This document shows positions 8,421 to 19,665 of a stretch of 64,000 bases of DNA, piece after piece (the first letter of the stretch is position 1; each line of letters opens with the position of its first letter). The translations under genes were made by a program, and so were the position numbers. This DNA comes from an uncultured Actinomycetes bacterium (lineage in GTDB: Bacteria > Actinomycetota > Thermoleophilia > Miltoncostaeales > Miltoncostaeaceae). The notes under the pieces were generated by a model. It did no database searches, was not told the origin of the DNA, and saw only the letters and a list, made by a program, of their open reading frames with translations. Location of the stretch: contig CAITWD010000022.1 of NCBI GenBank assembly GCA_903896045.1, forward strand, positions 68,398 through 132,397. Direction: 5' to 3'.

Positions 8421-9623
8421 ATGTCGAGGGCGTGCGCTGTCGACACAACGACGCATCGCAGGCGACTGCGATCGGGGGCGCGGGGCGTGAGCACAGCACT
8501 TGAACCAATTGTGTGTGCGGTAGTCGCAGCGGTCGTCGTCGTCGCAATGACGCCGCTGGTATCCATGCTTGCGCGCCGAATTGGGGCGGTCGATCTCCCC
8601 TCAGGCCGCCGGATTCATACCCATCCGACGCCGCGACTTGGCGGGTTGGCGATCATGCTCGGGGTCCTCATCCCGACCCTGTTTTTGCTCCCCGTCGATT
8701 CTCAGGCGCGCGCATTGCTGGTCGGTGCAGCCCTTGTCGGGCTCATTGGTGCCGTCGATGACATCTTCACCCTTGATCCCATCGTCAAGCTCGTGGGGCA
8801 AATTGCCTGTGCGGCAATTCCCGTTTCTGCTGGTCTGACAATTGATCACATCACCTTGCCGATCATGGGGGTACATAACCTCGGGGCGATGCAGTATCCG
8901 ATCACGATCGTGTGGTTTGTCGCCATCGTAAACATGATCAATTTCATCGATGGGATGGATGGACTCGCCGCCGGGGTTGCCGGATTATCGGCAATTAACT
9001 TTGCCATCTTGGCAGCCTCGTTGGGGCGCACTGATCCCGCCGTGCTTGCTGCGGCAATTGCCGGCGCCTGCGGGGCATTCTTGATCTTTAATTTTCATCC
9101 CGCTCGAGTCTTTATGGGTGACTCGGGCTCGATGTTTTTAGGGTTTGCGATTGCCGGGGTCGCAGTCGACGGGGTCCTCAAAAGCGTTGCGACCGTCGCA
9201 TTGTTTGGCCCGCTCCTCGTGCTGGCGATTCCGATCCTCGACACGTCATTTGTGATCATGCGGCGCATCAAGCATGGAAAGCCGGTCTATCAGGCCGATC
9301 GCAGTCACTTCCACCATCGGTTTTTTACGATCGGGTGGGGGCAGCGCAAGACGGTGCTTGCGATGTACTGCTGGTGCGCACTGCTTGGGATCCTCGCATT
9401 GGTCATTCGCTTCGTTCCCTACCGCTCACAATCAGGGCATATCGAAATCGTTGGCTCGGTCGTGCTTGGGGTGTGTATCGCGATTGCGCTGGGCGCCGCG
9501 CTCTACCTGGTCTATGTGCTCGAGATTCTGAAATGGCGCAATACGCCGGTGGTCAAACTGGTGCGTGAACGATCTGGGGAAGGCCCCTTGAGTGGGCTCT
9601 GGCCACGACGAGGCCGCTCCTAG
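8421..9623 (+). CDS. wecA: Undecaprenyl-phosphate GlcNAc-1-phosphate transferase (WecA/TagO/MraY-like)
   Basis: Polytopic membrane enzyme that transfers a HexNAc-1-phosphate to undecaprenyl phosphate, the first lipid-linked step for envelope polysaccharides. About ten hydrophobic segments are visible. Family motifs are '[13 protein letters not shown]' near 65, '[13 protein letters not shown]' near 180 and '[16 protein letters not shown]' near 230, including the catalytic Asp-rich loops. 'RSHFHHR' matches the WecA-type cytoplasmic loop. The start is ambiguous: ATG 8421 fits the leaderless -10, while GTG 8488 would begin just before the first membrane helix. It sits directly upstream of the ATP synthase operon, as in many actinobacteria. 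Confidence 0.9.
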   Translation: MSRACAVDTTTHRRRLRSGARGVSTALEPIVCAVVAAVVVVAMTPLVSMLARRIGAVDLPSGRRIHTHPTPRLGGLAIMLGVLIPTLFLLPVDSQARALLVGAALVGLIGAVDDIFTLDPIVKLVGQIACAAIPVSAGLTIDHITLPIMGVHNLGAMQYPITIVWFVAIVNMINFIDGMDGLAAGVAGLSAINFAILAASLGRTDPAVLAAAIAGACGAFLIFNFHPARVFMGDSGSMFLGFAIAGVAVDGVLKSVATVALFGPLLVLAIPILDTSFVIMRRIKHGKPVYQADRSHFHHRFFTIGWGQRKTVLAMYCWCALLGILALVIRFVPYRSQSGHIEIVGSVVLGVCIAIALGAALYLVYVLEILKWRNTPVVKLVRERSGEGPLSGLWPRRGRS

Positions 9624-9631
9624 CGCACCAA

Positions 9632-9650
9632 TTGCGGTCGTTTTCCGCAA
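9632..9650 (+). terminator. Weak hairpin after wecA
   Basis: TTGCGG and CCGCAA flank a 7-base loop just downstream of the wecA stop. It may end the rpmE-wecA transcription unit. The stem is short and no T-run follows directly. Confidence 0.35.
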
Positions 9651-9710
9651 AAGCGGGAGACGGTTGGCACCAATAACCGCAATTTTCCGGCAAATTCACG
9701 GGTTGTGCCG

Positions 9711-9739
9711 TTGAGGTCGTCCTGGCGAACTGGCATACT
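9711..9739 (+). promoter_or_regulatory. Promoter of the ATP synthase operon
   Basis: TTGAGG and CATACT are separated by exactly 17 bases, a good housekeeping-sigma layout, about 105 bases upstream of the AtpI-like gene. The predicted start of transcription is near 9746. It is the best candidate in the 219-bp gap between wecA and the atp genes. Confidence 0.55.
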
Positions 9740-9842
9740 CCGCGCCGCCCGTCGCTGAGGGGTTTTTTTCTGCGCACGGGTTTCAATGTGCTTGAAGGAG
9801 TTCTGACTCGCTCCGACCCACCGTCTCGCCCACGCGAAATTC

Positions 9843-10274
9843 ATGAGCGTGGCTGTCTACCCATCACCCCGTCAAGGGGCACTTCCGTTTGCCGCGGCGA
9901 CGCTTGGCATCATTGTCTGCGTGTTTGCGCTGCCGGTCGTGCTGCTCCTGCGCGGGCCGTTTGAGGGATGGGCAATCGGGACTGGGCTCTGGGTTGTCAA
10001 CTGGGCGCTCGCACAGATGACGACGAAGTTTGCCCTGGGATTTGCCCCGGCCGCCGCCGTCGGTACCTCTGGGGTATCAGTGATTGGGCGGGCATGGCTT
10101 ATCGCCATCGTGTTGTTTATCGTTGCCATTCGGATCTCGCATCCAGTGGCGCTGACTGCAGCGATTGTGTTCGCCGCTGCATTCACAATGGACCTGATGG
10201 GTCGGATGATGTTGTTCGGTTTGACTGAACGCGCAGCCAAGACCCCTGATCAAGAGGGCCCTTCCGACTCATGA
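9843..10274 (+). CDS. AtpI-like membrane protein
   Basis: Small protein of 143 residues with about four predicted membrane helices (roughly 15-38, 42-62, 82-100 and 102-122). No soluble domain or catalytic motif is visible. Position is the main clue: it is the first gene of the ATP synthase operon and overlaps atpB by 4 bases. AtpI proteins at this position help c-ring assembly or supply Mg2+ in other bacteria. The sequence itself is too divergent for me to confirm the family, so the call rests on context. Confidence 0.65.
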   Translation: MSVAVYPSPRQGALPFAAATLGIIVCVFALPVVLLLRGPFEGWAIGTGLWVVNWALAQMTTKFALGFAPAAAVGTSGVSVIGRAWLIAIVLFIVAIRISHPVALTAAIVFAAAFTMDLMGRMMLFGLTERAAKTPDQEGPSDS

Positions 10275-11143
10275 ATCGTGTGCGACTCCGTTTGAGCGCT
10301 CTTGCGGCACTGGCCGCGCTACTGGCCGTGCCAGCACTCGGTGCTGCGGCGCCGAAGTTTGATCCTTCTCAAGAGTTCAAGCTCGATCCGTACTTGAACC
10401 TCAAGTTCGGTGCGATTGATCTTTCGGTGAATAAGGCTGTGGTCTACCTGCTGGTGACAACGGCCATTCTGTGCATCGGCGGCATCGTGATCGTCCGTGC
10501 GGGAATGCGCCAAAAGCCAGGTAAGGCACAAAATGTGTTGGAAATTGCGTATGAGTTTGCCGAGACTCAGGTCGGGCGGGCATCGCTTCCGGCGAAGGCA
10601 TTCCCGACCTGGTTTCCCTACATCGCCACGCTCTTTTTCTTCATCGCTGTGAACAACCTGATCAGTTTCATTCCGTTCCCGATCTCAAGTGAGAGCGGCG
10701 GACTCGGATTCCTGCCGGACTTTGGGCTGTACGCGGCAACCGCCAACATCAACGTCACCTTGACGTTGGCAGCAATGACCTTCTTGCTGACACACATTGT
10801 GGGCGTGCGTGCACATGGTCCTCTTGGGTATCTCAAGACGCTTGTGCCGGATGCACCTGGTGCGGTCAAGCCATTCATTTTCGTCATCGAGGTGCTCTCG
10901 CAGCTCTTGCGGCTCGTGAGTCTTTCGGTGCGTTTGTTCGCCAACTTGTTGGCGGGCCACTTGCTTATCATCATGGCCGCAGGTTTTACGGTCCTGGTGG
11001 GCAGCTATGTTGGGGCCGTAGCAATTCCCTTCGCCCTCTTCTTTTACGTGTTCGAGTGGGTGCTGGTCGCAGGCCTCCAGGCGTTTATTTTTGCCCTGCT
11101 GAGCGGTATCTACATCGGCTACGCGGTTGAAGCACCGCACTGA
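10271..11143 (+). CDS. atpB: F1Fo ATP synthase subunit a
   Basis: Membrane subunit forming the two proton half-channels against the c-ring. The essential arginine lies in 'SLSVRLFANLLAGHLL', and the preceding 'FIPFP' and 'FFFIAVNN' segments are typical. Unusually, the N-terminus has the look of a cleavable signal peptide (basic 'NRVRLR', a hydrophobic run, then 'ALGAAA'). Total length (290 aa) is slightly above common size because of this. The ATG overlaps the previous gene (ATGA), so translation is likely coupled. Confidence 0.96.
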   Translation: MNRVRLRLSALAALAALLAVPALGAAAPKFDPSQEFKLDPYLNLKFGAIDLSVNKAVVYLLVTTAILCIGGIVIVRAGMRQKPGKAQNVLEIAYEFAETQVGRASLPAKAFPTWFPYIATLFFFIAVNNLISFIPFPISSESGGLGFLPDFGLYAATANINVTLTLAAMTFLLTHIVGVRAHGPLGYLKTLVPDAPGAVKPFIFVIEVLSQLLRLVSLSVRLFANLLAGHLLIIMAAGFTVLVGSYVGAVAIPFALFFYVFEWVLVAGLQAFIFALLSGIYIGYAVEAPH

Positions 11144-11419
<276 letters not shown>

Positions 11420-11424
11420 CGACT

Positions 11425-11973
11425 ATGCCGTTGCAGCTCGCAGAGATCCACGTAACGCAGGCGGGTAATCCGCTCCTGGCGCCAAGCCCGGGGTTGATGG
11501 TCTGGACCCTGGTGACGTTCGGTCTGTGCCTTCTGATTTTCAAGAAGTACGTGTTTCCTCCAATCGCAAAGGGGTTGGAGACGCGTCGTCAGCAAATCGC
11601 CCAGAGCATCGACGAGGCTGAACGCAGCCGCGATGAAGCCATGCAATTGCTTGACGAGTACAAGACGCGTCTCTCTGCCGCACAGCGTGAAGCTGATGAA
11701 TTGCGGGAACGGGGACGCAAGGATGGTGAGCGTCGTGGTGCCGAACTTGTGCACACCGCACAAGAGCAGCGCGACCGCGTATTGGCCGATCAAGGCGCCC
11801 AGTTGGACGCCCAAGCCCGCCAGGCTGCATCTGGCTTGCGGGATGGGGTTGTTGAATTGGCGATCGCTGCTGCCGAAAAGGCAACACGTGGTGCGTTGAC
11901 CGAACAAGATCACCGCCAATTGATTGAAGAGGCCCTCGCCGAGGCTGACCTCTCGAAGTTGACGAGGTCGTAG
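11425..11973 (+). CDS. atpF: F1Fo ATP synthase subunit b
   Basis: Peripheral stalk subunit. One membrane helix near residues 25-43 ('LMVWTLVTFGLCLLIF') is followed by a long charged coiled coil to about residue 160, with the usual 'RRQQIAQSIDEAERSRDEA' start. At 182 aa it is a single-domain b subunit, not the fused b-delta form found in mycobacteria. It starts 5 bases after atpE. Confidence 0.95.
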   Translation: MPLQLAEIHVTQAGNPLLAPSPGLMVWTLVTFGLCLLIFKKYVFPPIAKGLETRRQQIAQSIDEAERSRDEAMQLLDEYKTRLSAAQREADELRERGRKDGERRGAELVHTAQEQRDRVLADQGAQLDAQARQAASGLRDGVVELAIAAAEKATRGALTEQDHRQLIEEALAEADLSKLTRS

Positions 11974-11985
11974 GAGTACGTATTC

Positions 11986-12546
11986 GTGAGTGTTGCTGCC
12001 ACATATGCTGAGGCGCTGTATGAGTCTGCGGTTGCCGCGGGGTCTGTCCCTGAGGTCGCAGACCAGCTGACTCAATTCCAGGATGCGATTGCCGCAAATC
12101 CAGAACTTCATGATGTTCTTGAGAACCCCGAGTTCGACACTCAGGTGAAAAAGGATGTCGTTGCAGATCTTTTGACCGGCGCGAATGAGCTTGTTGCGAA
12201 CTTCGCACAGGTGCTGCTGGATCGTGGACGTATCAGCGAGATCGGCGAGATTGCAGTTGAGTTTTCCGATCGTGTTGCCGCTGCGGAAGGCCGCCTTCGG
12301 GTGACGGTTCGCACCGCAATTGCTTTGCCCGATGATTTGCGGGACCGACTGGTCGCGCAAATTTCTGAACGGACTGGACGCCCGGTCGATATCGACGCGG
12401 TCATTGACCACGAGATCGTGGGTGGATTGGTCATTGAGACTGACGGTTCCGTTGTAGACGCCTCGGTGCGAGCACGACTCGCATCAATCCGGCACAACAT
12501 GCTGCAGACACCGGTACTCAGCGCAGTTGACGCTGAGTCCGTCTGA
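11986..12546 (+). CDS. atpH: F1Fo ATP synthase subunit delta
   Basis: Links the peripheral stalk to the top of the alpha3beta3 hexamer. The family pattern is seen in '[13 protein letters not shown]' at the N-terminus and '[25 protein letters not shown]' near the C-terminus (quoted in part: '[16 protein letters not shown]'). The 186-aa length is typical. The GTG start follows GTAGGAG with good spacing. A separate delta argues against the mycobacterial b-delta fusion. Confidence 0.95.
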   Translation: MSVAATYAEALYESAVAAGSVPEVADQLTQFQDAIAANPELHDVLENPEFDTQVKKDVVADLLTGANELVANFAQVLLDRGRISEIGEIAVEFSDRVAAAEGRLRVTVRTAIALPDDLRDRLVAQISERTGRPVDIDAVIDHEIVGGLVIETDGSVVDASVRARLASIRHNMLQTPVLSAVDAESV

Positions 12547-12577
12547 ACCGACCGACGAGAAAGGGACAACAAGACCG

Positions 12578-14128
12578 ATGAAATTGCGACCTGACGAAAT
12601 CACCAAGGTCCTGCGTGAGCAGATCGAGCAGTACAAGGGCCAGGTGGATGTCGAAGAGGTCGGTACGGTCCTCCAAGTCGGTGACGGTATCGCTCGCGTC
12701 CATGGCCTGCAGTCCTGTGTCGCTCTCGAGATGCTCGAGTTGCCGCACGGTGTGATGGGCCTCGCGTTGAACCTCGAGGAGGACAACGTCGGTGTGGTGC
12801 TTCTGGGTGAGGACACGCTCATCAAGGAGGGCGACACCGTCCGCCGTACCGGCAAGGTCATTCAGGTTCCTGTGGGTCCGGGCCTGTTGGGGCGCGTCGT
12901 TGACCCGCTGGGCAACCCGCTCGACGACTTGGGTCCGATCGAGGCAGCCGAGTACCGTCCAGTGGAGTTCAAGGCGCCAGGTGTGGTGCAGCGTCAACCG
13001 GTGACCGAGTCCCTTTCGACCGGTATCAAGGCGATCGATGCACTGATTCCAATTGGTCGCGGTCAGCGCGAGTTGATCATTGGTGACCGTCAGACCGGTA
13101 AGACCACCATCGCTGTCGACACCATCATCAATCAGCGCGGCCAAGGCGTGCACTGCTTCTACGTCGCCATTGGTCAGAAGGCATCGACGGTTGCACAGGT
13201 TGTGCAGCGTTTGAAGGCCGCTGGCGCGATGGAGTACACGACAGTCATTGCCGCCACCGCATCCGCATCGGCACCGCTGAAGTACCTGGCCCCGTACTCC
13301 GGTTCGGCGATGGCTGAGTACTTCTTGTTCAGCGGTCAGCACGCACTCTGCATTTACGACGACCTTTCAAAGCAGGCTGACGCCTACCGTCAGATGTCGC
13401 TGCTTTTGCGGCGTCCGCCGGGCCGTGAAGCCTTCCCTGGCGACGTGTTCTACTTGCACTCCCGCCTTTTGGAGCGTGCCTGCAAACTGAGCGACGAGCT
13501 CGGCGGCGGGTCCCTGACTGCGTTGCCGATTATTGAAACGCAGGCGGGTGATGTGTCGGCATACATTCCGACGAACGTGATCTCCATTACCGATGGGCAG
13601 ATCTTCCTCGAGAGCAAGCTCTTCTACTCGGGTGTGCGTCCTGCGGTGAACGTCGGTATCTCTGTGAGTCGTGTGGGTGGTTCCGCGCAAATTAAGGCGA
13701 TGCGTAAGGTCGCCGGTCGTTTGAAGCTTGAACTTGCTCAGTACCGTGACCTCGAGGCGTTTGCACAGTTCGGATCAGAACTTGATGCCGCAACCCAGCA
13801 GACCTTGGCGCGCGGTGCGCGTTTGGTGGCAACGCTGAACCAGCCGGCCTACGCCCCATGGCCAGTCGAGGAGCAGGTCGCGATCATTTACACCGCAAAC
13901 CAGGGCTACCTCGACAAGGTGACCCCGGGCGAGGTGCCCAACGTCAACGAGGCAATTCGCTCTGCCCTTCGTGAAGAAGGAACAGCGCTTGCAGCAATTC
14001 GTGATGAGCGGGACTTGAGTGATGCGACGGCAGCCAAGATCGATGCGATCGCCCAAAAGGTGCTCTCTGACATCCTGCCGCGCGAGGAGACCCCGGTCTC
14101 TGAAGCTCCCGCCCCGGCCGCGGTTTAA
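12578..14128 (+). CDS. atpA: F1Fo ATP synthase subunit alpha
   Basis: Non-catalytic nucleotide-binding subunit of the F1 hexamer. Walker A is '[13 protein letters not shown]', followed by '[16 protein letters not shown]' and the arginine-finger region '[20 protein letters not shown]'. I use the ATG of '[12 protein letters not shown]', giving 516 aa, close to the family norm. The ORF track's earlier start at 12527 would run into the end of atpH. GAAAGGG lies upstream with a slightly long spacer. Confidence 0.97.
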   Translation: MKLRPDEITKVLREQIEQYKGQVDVEEVGTVLQVGDGIARVHGLQSCVALEMLELPHGVMGLALNLEEDNVGVVLLGEDTLIKEGDTVRRTGKVIQVPVGPGLLGRVVDPLGNPLDDLGPIEAAEYRPVEFKAPGVVQRQPVTESLSTGIKAIDALIPIGRGQRELIIGDRQTGKTTIAVDTIINQRGQGVHCFYVAIGQKASTVAQVVQRLKAAGAMEYTTVIAATASASAPLKYLAPYSGSAMAEYFLFSGQHALCIYDDLSKQADAYRQMSLLLRRPPGREAFPGDVFYLHSRLLERACKLSDELGGGSLTALPIIETQAGDVSAYIPTNVISITDGQIFLESKLFYSGVRPAVNVGISVSRVGGSAQIKAMRKVAGRLKLELAQYRDLEAFAQFGSELDAATQQTLARGARLVATLNQPAYAPWPVEEQVAIIYTANQGYLDKVTPGEVPNVNEAIRSALREEGTALAAIRDERDLSDATAAKIDAIAQKVLSDILPREETPVSEAPAPAAV

Positions 14129-14139
14129 GTCTCGGGTTT

Positions 14140-15042
14140 ATGCCAAGTCAGCGCGACATTAAGCGCCGAATTGATTCGGTGCGCAACACCCGCAAGATCA
14201 CGCGAGCCATGGAATTGGTGGCATCGGCGAAATTGCGGCGTGCCCAAGAGCGGATTGAAGCATTGCGTCCCTATGCCAAGGGCATTCGGGAGCAAATGGC
14301 GCACGCTGCGCGTCAGTCCGAGGGATTGCGCAATCTTGCGTTGCTCGATGAGCGTCCCGTGGTGCAGCGCGCAGCGATTGTCACAGTGACCGGAGACCGC
14401 GGTCTTGCAGGTGCGTTCAATGTGAACATCCTGCGGGCAGGTTTTGCTGCGGAGCAACAGTTGCGCGACGGCGGCACCGAAGAGGTCGTCTACGTCGGTG
14501 TCGGCAAGAAGGGGTCGAACACACTGCGTTTCCGCGGGAAGGCAATCGACCAGAACTTCGAGGGCTTTTCCGACAACCCGAACTTTCATCACGCCGAACA
14601 GATTGCCGAGTACCTCGTCGAGCTGTTCACCTCCAAAGAGGTCGACCGCGTCCTTTTGGTCTACAACGCCTTCAAATCGGTGATGCAACAAGAGGTGACC
14701 GTGGAGCAACTGCTTCCTATCGAGCGCGATGTTGTGCTTGGGGCAGGCGCGGTTGCCGGCACGAAGGATGCACCTCCTGCACGACCACTGGTGCTGTTTG
14801 AGCCCAGCGCCGAAGCAGTGCTTTCTGAACTCTTACCGACGTACGTGAATGTCACGATTTATCGCGCACTGCTTGAGAGTGCCGCGGCAGAACACGCTGC
14901 ACGGCGCAGCGCGATGCACAACGCCACAGACAATGCTGCATCGCTGATTGCCGACTACACATTGAAGATGAACCGGGCCCGTCAGGCTGCCATCACCCAG
15001 GAAATTCTGGAAGTGGTTGCCGGTGCGGATGCCCTTCAGTAG
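14140..15042 (+). CDS. atpG: F1Fo ATP synthase subunit gamma
   Basis: Central rotor shaft. Family ends are clear: N-terminal 'RRIDSVRNTRKITRAMELVA' and C-terminal 'MHNATDNAASLIADYTLKMN' followed by 'NRARQAAITQEI'. The middle 'VTGDRGLAGAFN' is also standard. It has 300 aa and lies 11 bases after atpA. Confidence 0.96.
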   Translation: MPSQRDIKRRIDSVRNTRKITRAMELVASAKLRRAQERIEALRPYAKGIREQMAHAARQSEGLRNLALLDERPVVQRAAIVTVTGDRGLAGAFNVNILRAGFAAEQQLRDGGTEEVVYVGVGKKGSNTLRFRGKAIDQNFEGFSDNPNFHHAEQIAEYLVELFTSKEVDRVLLVYNAFKSVMQQEVTVEQLLPIERDVVLGAGAVAGTKDAPPARPLVLFEPSAEAVLSELLPTYVNVTIYRALLESAAAEHAARRSAMHNATDNAASLIADYTLKMNRARQAAITQEILEVVAGADALQ

Positions 15043-15049
15043 CTGCTGA

Positions 15050-16480
<1,431 letters not shown>

Positions 16481-16483
16481 TAC

Positions 16484-16906
16484 GTGGCAGAGCCCGGATC
16501 CTTGCACGTTCGCGTGTTGACCCCCGAAGGCCTGGCCTTCGAGGGGTCGGCGGCAATTGTGTTTGCGCCAAGTGCTGCAGGCGAGGTCGGTATCTTGCCC
16601 CGGCACGAGCCGATGGTCTGCGCCCTGAAATATGGCCAGACCCGCGTGCGTGTGTCTGACGATCTTGAGCATGGATTTGTGACCACCGATGGATTTGTCA
16701 CAATCGATGGCGATGGCGTGCTGGTGCTTGTGGGAGAGGCGTTGCCTGTCGGTGACATCGACCCAGCGCAGGCGAAGGCTGAATTGCACGCCGCAGAAGA
16801 GGCATTGACGCTCGTGTCGTCGGAGGAGCACGTTGCCTACGCGCGCGCACAGACTGCAGTTCGGCGTGCACAGAACATCGTGAAAGCCACAGAGTCGCAC
16901 AAGTAG
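16484..16906 (+). CDS. atpC: F1Fo ATP synthase subunit epsilon
   Basis: Rotor subunit that regulates ATP hydrolysis. It has the N-terminal beta-sandwich with 'GEVGILPRHEPMVCALK' and a short C-terminal helical hairpin with 'DIDPAQAKAELHAAEEAL'. It has 140 aa and a GTG start 3 bases after the atpD stop. It closes the operon; a hairpin follows. Confidence 0.95.
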   Translation: MAEPGSLHVRVLTPEGLAFEGSAAIVFAPSAAGEVGILPRHEPMVCALKYGQTRVRVSDDLEHGFVTTDGFVTIDGDGVLVLVGEALPVGDIDPAQAKAELHAAEEALTLVSSEEHVAYARAQTAVRRAQNIVKATESHK

Positions 16907-16912
16907 CTTGAG

Positions 16913-16946
16913 GCACCGCCCGTGGTCCGAGACCCGGACGGGGTGC
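16913..16946 (+). terminator. Hairpin after the ATP synthase operon
   Basis: GCAC..CCCGT pairs with ACGGGGTGC around an inner GGTC/GACC stem just after the atpC stop. It has no T-run but is well placed to end the operon before the MFS gene. Confidence 0.5.
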
Positions 16947-17029
16947 GGGAAGTAGCGGTGAGCGTCGTGCAATCGCGTGTCGGTCCGGTCATGATTTGCA
17001 CATGCTGAGTCTGCGAAAGATGACGTGCG

Positions 17030-18295
17030 ATGGCAACTGATACGCCCCGCCGGCAATCGGGGATGCGCGGCGTCCCATCAGTGCTGCAGCTGCGTGGTTT
17101 CCGTCAGTTCTGGATTGCGTCGCTGATCTCAAACTGTGGGAGCTGGCTGCAGACCGTCGCCGCCGGGTATCTGGTGTACCACTTGACCCATTCGCCGGGA
17201 GTCGTCGGCGCGCTGGCGCTGGTCTCACGCGGTCCAGCGTTCGCGCTCTCCACGCTCGGAGGTTCGCTGGCGGACCGGTTCAACCGTCGTCTGGTTGTGC
17301 AATGGACCTTCGCGCTCCAGGCGTTCGCCGCTGCTGGAATGGCAGTGATGGCATTTTTTGGCCATCTGACGGTCCCAGTGATTTTCGCGTTGACCTTTGC
17401 GCTGGGGGTCGGCTTTGCGCTTGGCCTGCCGGGAGTGCTGGCACTCGTTCCGGCACTCGTTCCGCGCAGATATTTCACCGACGCGGTGTCATTGAATGCC
17501 GCCGGGGTGAATGTTGCGCGATTGGTGGGGCCTGCGATTGGGGGGGTGCTGTTGAGCCTCGTTGGGCCGACGTGGTGTTTCGGAATCAATGCGTTTTCGT
17601 TTGCAGCATTGATCATTGTGTTGGTATGGGTCCGGTTGCGCGACATCGGACCGCGGAGTTCTGGAGTATCCACGCGTTCGGCGATCAGATTCGCACGACA
17701 TGACCCTGCGCTTCGGCGTCTGTTGGTGTCGATGGCGCTCTTTGCCGCGTTTGCGGCACCGATCCAGGAGCTCGCTCCGGTCATTGCGCATGTCCTGGGG
17801 GCAGGTGCGACAGGACTTGGGTTCTTGCTTGGCGCGATGGGTGCTGGGGGAATCCTTGGTGCATGGATTCTCAATCACCTGATGGGACGTGGGCTGCCGC
17901 GCGGTGTCGCGATTACTCGTGCGACTCTGTTTTTCGCCTGCATGATGGGGGTGCTGTCGGTCGTGCCCACGTTCGCATTTGGATTCGTCGTGATGGCGCT
18001 CTGCGGAGTTTTTTGGATCTGGATGTTCATCCTGATCAATACATCGATTCAGTTGCGCGCCCCGCGTACGATGACCGGGCGCATGTTGGGCTTGTACCAA
18101 CTCGTCGTGGTCGGGCCAATTGCAATCGGCGCACTCGGGGCGGGGCTGTGGGCTGAGGTGGTGGGGATTCGGTGGGGTTTCGCGACCTGCGCCGCGTTCC
18201 TGGTGGTGTGGGGCCTGTGGATGCTTGCTCATCCCGTTGCAGAAATCGATGCGGGACGTGCCGAGGATCTCGCTGACCTCGCTCAGACGGCCTAA
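17030..18295 (+). CDS. MFS transporter, EntS/MFS_3-like exporter
   Basis: Membrane transporter of 421 residues with about twelve predicted helices. The N-terminal 'FRQFWIASLISNCGSWLQTVA' pattern and 'GGSLADRFNRRLVVQ' (loop 2-3 motif A) match the drug/siderophore exporter branch of the MFS (EntS-like). A repeat of the pattern occurs in the second half after residue 210. Substrate is not predictable. The upstream gap holds the atp terminator hairpin; no strong promoter is visible. The downstream M20 gene seems to have its own promoter. Confidence 0.85.
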   Translation: MATDTPRRQSGMRGVPSVLQLRGFRQFWIASLISNCGSWLQTVAAGYLVYHLTHSPGVVGALALVSRGPAFALSTLGGSLADRFNRRLVVQWTFALQAFAAAGMAVMAFFGHLTVPVIFALTFALGVGFALGLPGVLALVPALVPRRYFTDAVSLNAAGVNVARLVGPAIGGVLLSLVGPTWCFGINAFSFAALIIVLVWVRLRDIGPRSSGVSTRSAIRFARHDPALRRLLVSMALFAAFAAPIQELAPVIAHVLGAGATGLGFLLGAMGAGGILGAWILNHLMGRGLPRGVAITRATLFFACMMGVLSVVPTFAFGFVVMALCGVFWIWMFILINTSIQLRAPRTMTGRMLGLYQLVVVGPIAIGALGAGLWAEVVGIRWGFATCAAFLVVWGLWMLAHPVAEIDAGRAEDLADLAQTA

Positions 18296-18327
18296 TCCTC
18301 CGCGCGAACGCCCCGCGCGGCGATGGG

Positions 18328-18333
18328 TAGGAT
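18328..18333 (+). promoter_or_regulatory. -10 box for a leaderless M20 peptidase transcript
   Basis: TAGGAT lies eight bases before GTG 18342, and no Shine-Dalgarno sequence precedes that codon. This supports both the start choice and a leaderless mRNA. Confidence 0.4.
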
Positions 18334-18341
18334 GTCGCATT

Positions 18342-19445
18342 GTGAGCGAACTTTTTCTAGCCGAGCAACTCATCGCGATCGATACCTCCACCGCGACCGG
18401 TGTCGAACGCGCAACTGATCTGATCGCTGGATGGTTAAGCGCCCGCGGGGTGGGAATTCGTGAGGTCCGTCTCGGGAATCGACGTTGTCTGCTCGCGGCT
18501 GTGGGCACTGGGCCGACGCGTGTGCTCTTTAATGGGCATATCGATGTCGTACCGGGAAGTCCATCGCAGTTCATTCCCGTACAGCGCGATGGCCGCCTGT
18601 ATGGACGCGGCGCGTATGACATGAAGGGCGCTCTCGCCGCGATGGCAATCGCCGTGGCCGAGTGTGCAACACACCCGTTGCGTAACGTTGAGCTTGAATT
18701 GATGATCGTGCCCGATGAGGAGACCTCGGGGCCGGGCCCCAATTGCACCGAGCTCCTTGTTGCCGACGGCCTACGCGCCGATTTTGTGATTTGCGGCGAA
18801 CCGACCGATTTGCATGTTGGTGTGCAAGCAAAGGGCATCGTGATGGTGTGCGCCCATGTCTCCGGGGTCTCAGTACATGGGTCGACCCCGTGGCTGGGAC
18901 AGAATGCGGTCTTGCGGGCGATGGATTTTTATTCCCAGGTGGCGTCATTGCCGTGTTTTGCCGAATCGTCGGAGCTCTTTTCACAGCCATCGGTCAATCT
19001 GGGGCGCATCGCAGGCGGTGATGCACTCAATTGTGTCCCTGAGAGCTGTCAGGTGTGGATCGATATCCGAACGCTGCCAGGTCAGGATCGTGGGGAGATT
19101 CTTGCGCAGCTGCGTGCGATTGATCCTGGGGTCGAGATCGAGCTGCTGTTGGATAGGCCTGCCGCGGTGGTGTCGCATACCGATCCAATGGTGCAGCGTC
19201 TGTTGCATGCAGGGCGTGTGGCTGCGCCACACGCGCAGCCGGTGGGTCGTCATGGCTCATCAGATGCCATCCCGTTTTTGGCGGTGGGGGTGCCCGCGGT
19301 GGAATTTGGACCTGTCGGAGCGGGTCACCATGGCGCCGATGAATATGTGGACATTGCCAGCTTAAGCGCATATCGGGCTGCGCTTGTCGAATTTGTGCGC
19401 GAACTCAACGGAGATGCCGAAGAGGTGATCTGGCCGCAAATCTAG
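18342..19445 (+). CDS. M20-family metallopeptidase (ArgE/DapE-like)
   Basis: Di-zinc amidohydrolase or peptidase cleaving acyl or peptide bonds. Zinc ligands are in 'NGHIDVVPG', 'YGRGAYDMKG', 'PDEETSGPG' and 'ICGEPT', with the dimerisation domain starting at 'HGSTPWLGQNA'. The 367 aa from GTG 18342 fits the family. The ORF track start at 18120 lies within the MFS gene and is rejected. Possible roles include acetylornithine or succinyl-diaminopimelate deacylation or a general carboxypeptidase. The arg genes here use argJ, which makes an ArgE role less needed. Confidence 0.88.
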   Translation: MSELFLAEQLIAIDTSTATGVERATDLIAGWLSARGVGIREVRLGNRRCLLAAVGTGPTRVLFNGHIDVVPGSPSQFIPVQRDGRLYGRGAYDMKGALAAMAIAVAECATHPLRNVELELMIVPDEETSGPGPNCTELLVADGLRADFVICGEPTDLHVGVQAKGIVMVCAHVSGVSVHGSTPWLGQNAVLRAMDFYSQVASLPCFAESSELFSQPSVNLGRIAGGDALNCVPESCQVWIDIRTLPGQDRGEILAQLRAIDPGVEIELLLDRPAAVVSHTDPMVQRLLHAGRVAAPHAQPVGRHGSSDAIPFLAVGVPAVEFGPVGAGHHGADEYVDIASLSAYRAALVEFVRELNGDAEEVIWPQI

Positions 19446-19665
19446 GCCAGCTGCAGGCGGTGATTCGTCGTGATGCTGCACGATGTGACGGCGAGTGTGT
19501 ACGGGTTCGCACACGAGTGGTATCAGCCGTCGTCTACACTGCACCTGCCAGCGATACCGGGTTTCTCTCGAGCTCTCTATGGTGGATTACCGTGCGGGGA
19601 CATGGTGGAGCGATCGCGCAACATTTGCAGTCGCACAAAGGGACAATTTCGATGGACATTGCGTA

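Noticed and set aside
17489-18838. 449-aa minus-strand ORF over the MFS and M20 genes
   Set aside because: It lies antisense to two genes with clear family motifs, is rich in Arg/Ser/His/Pro as shadow frames are, and has no recognisable domain.
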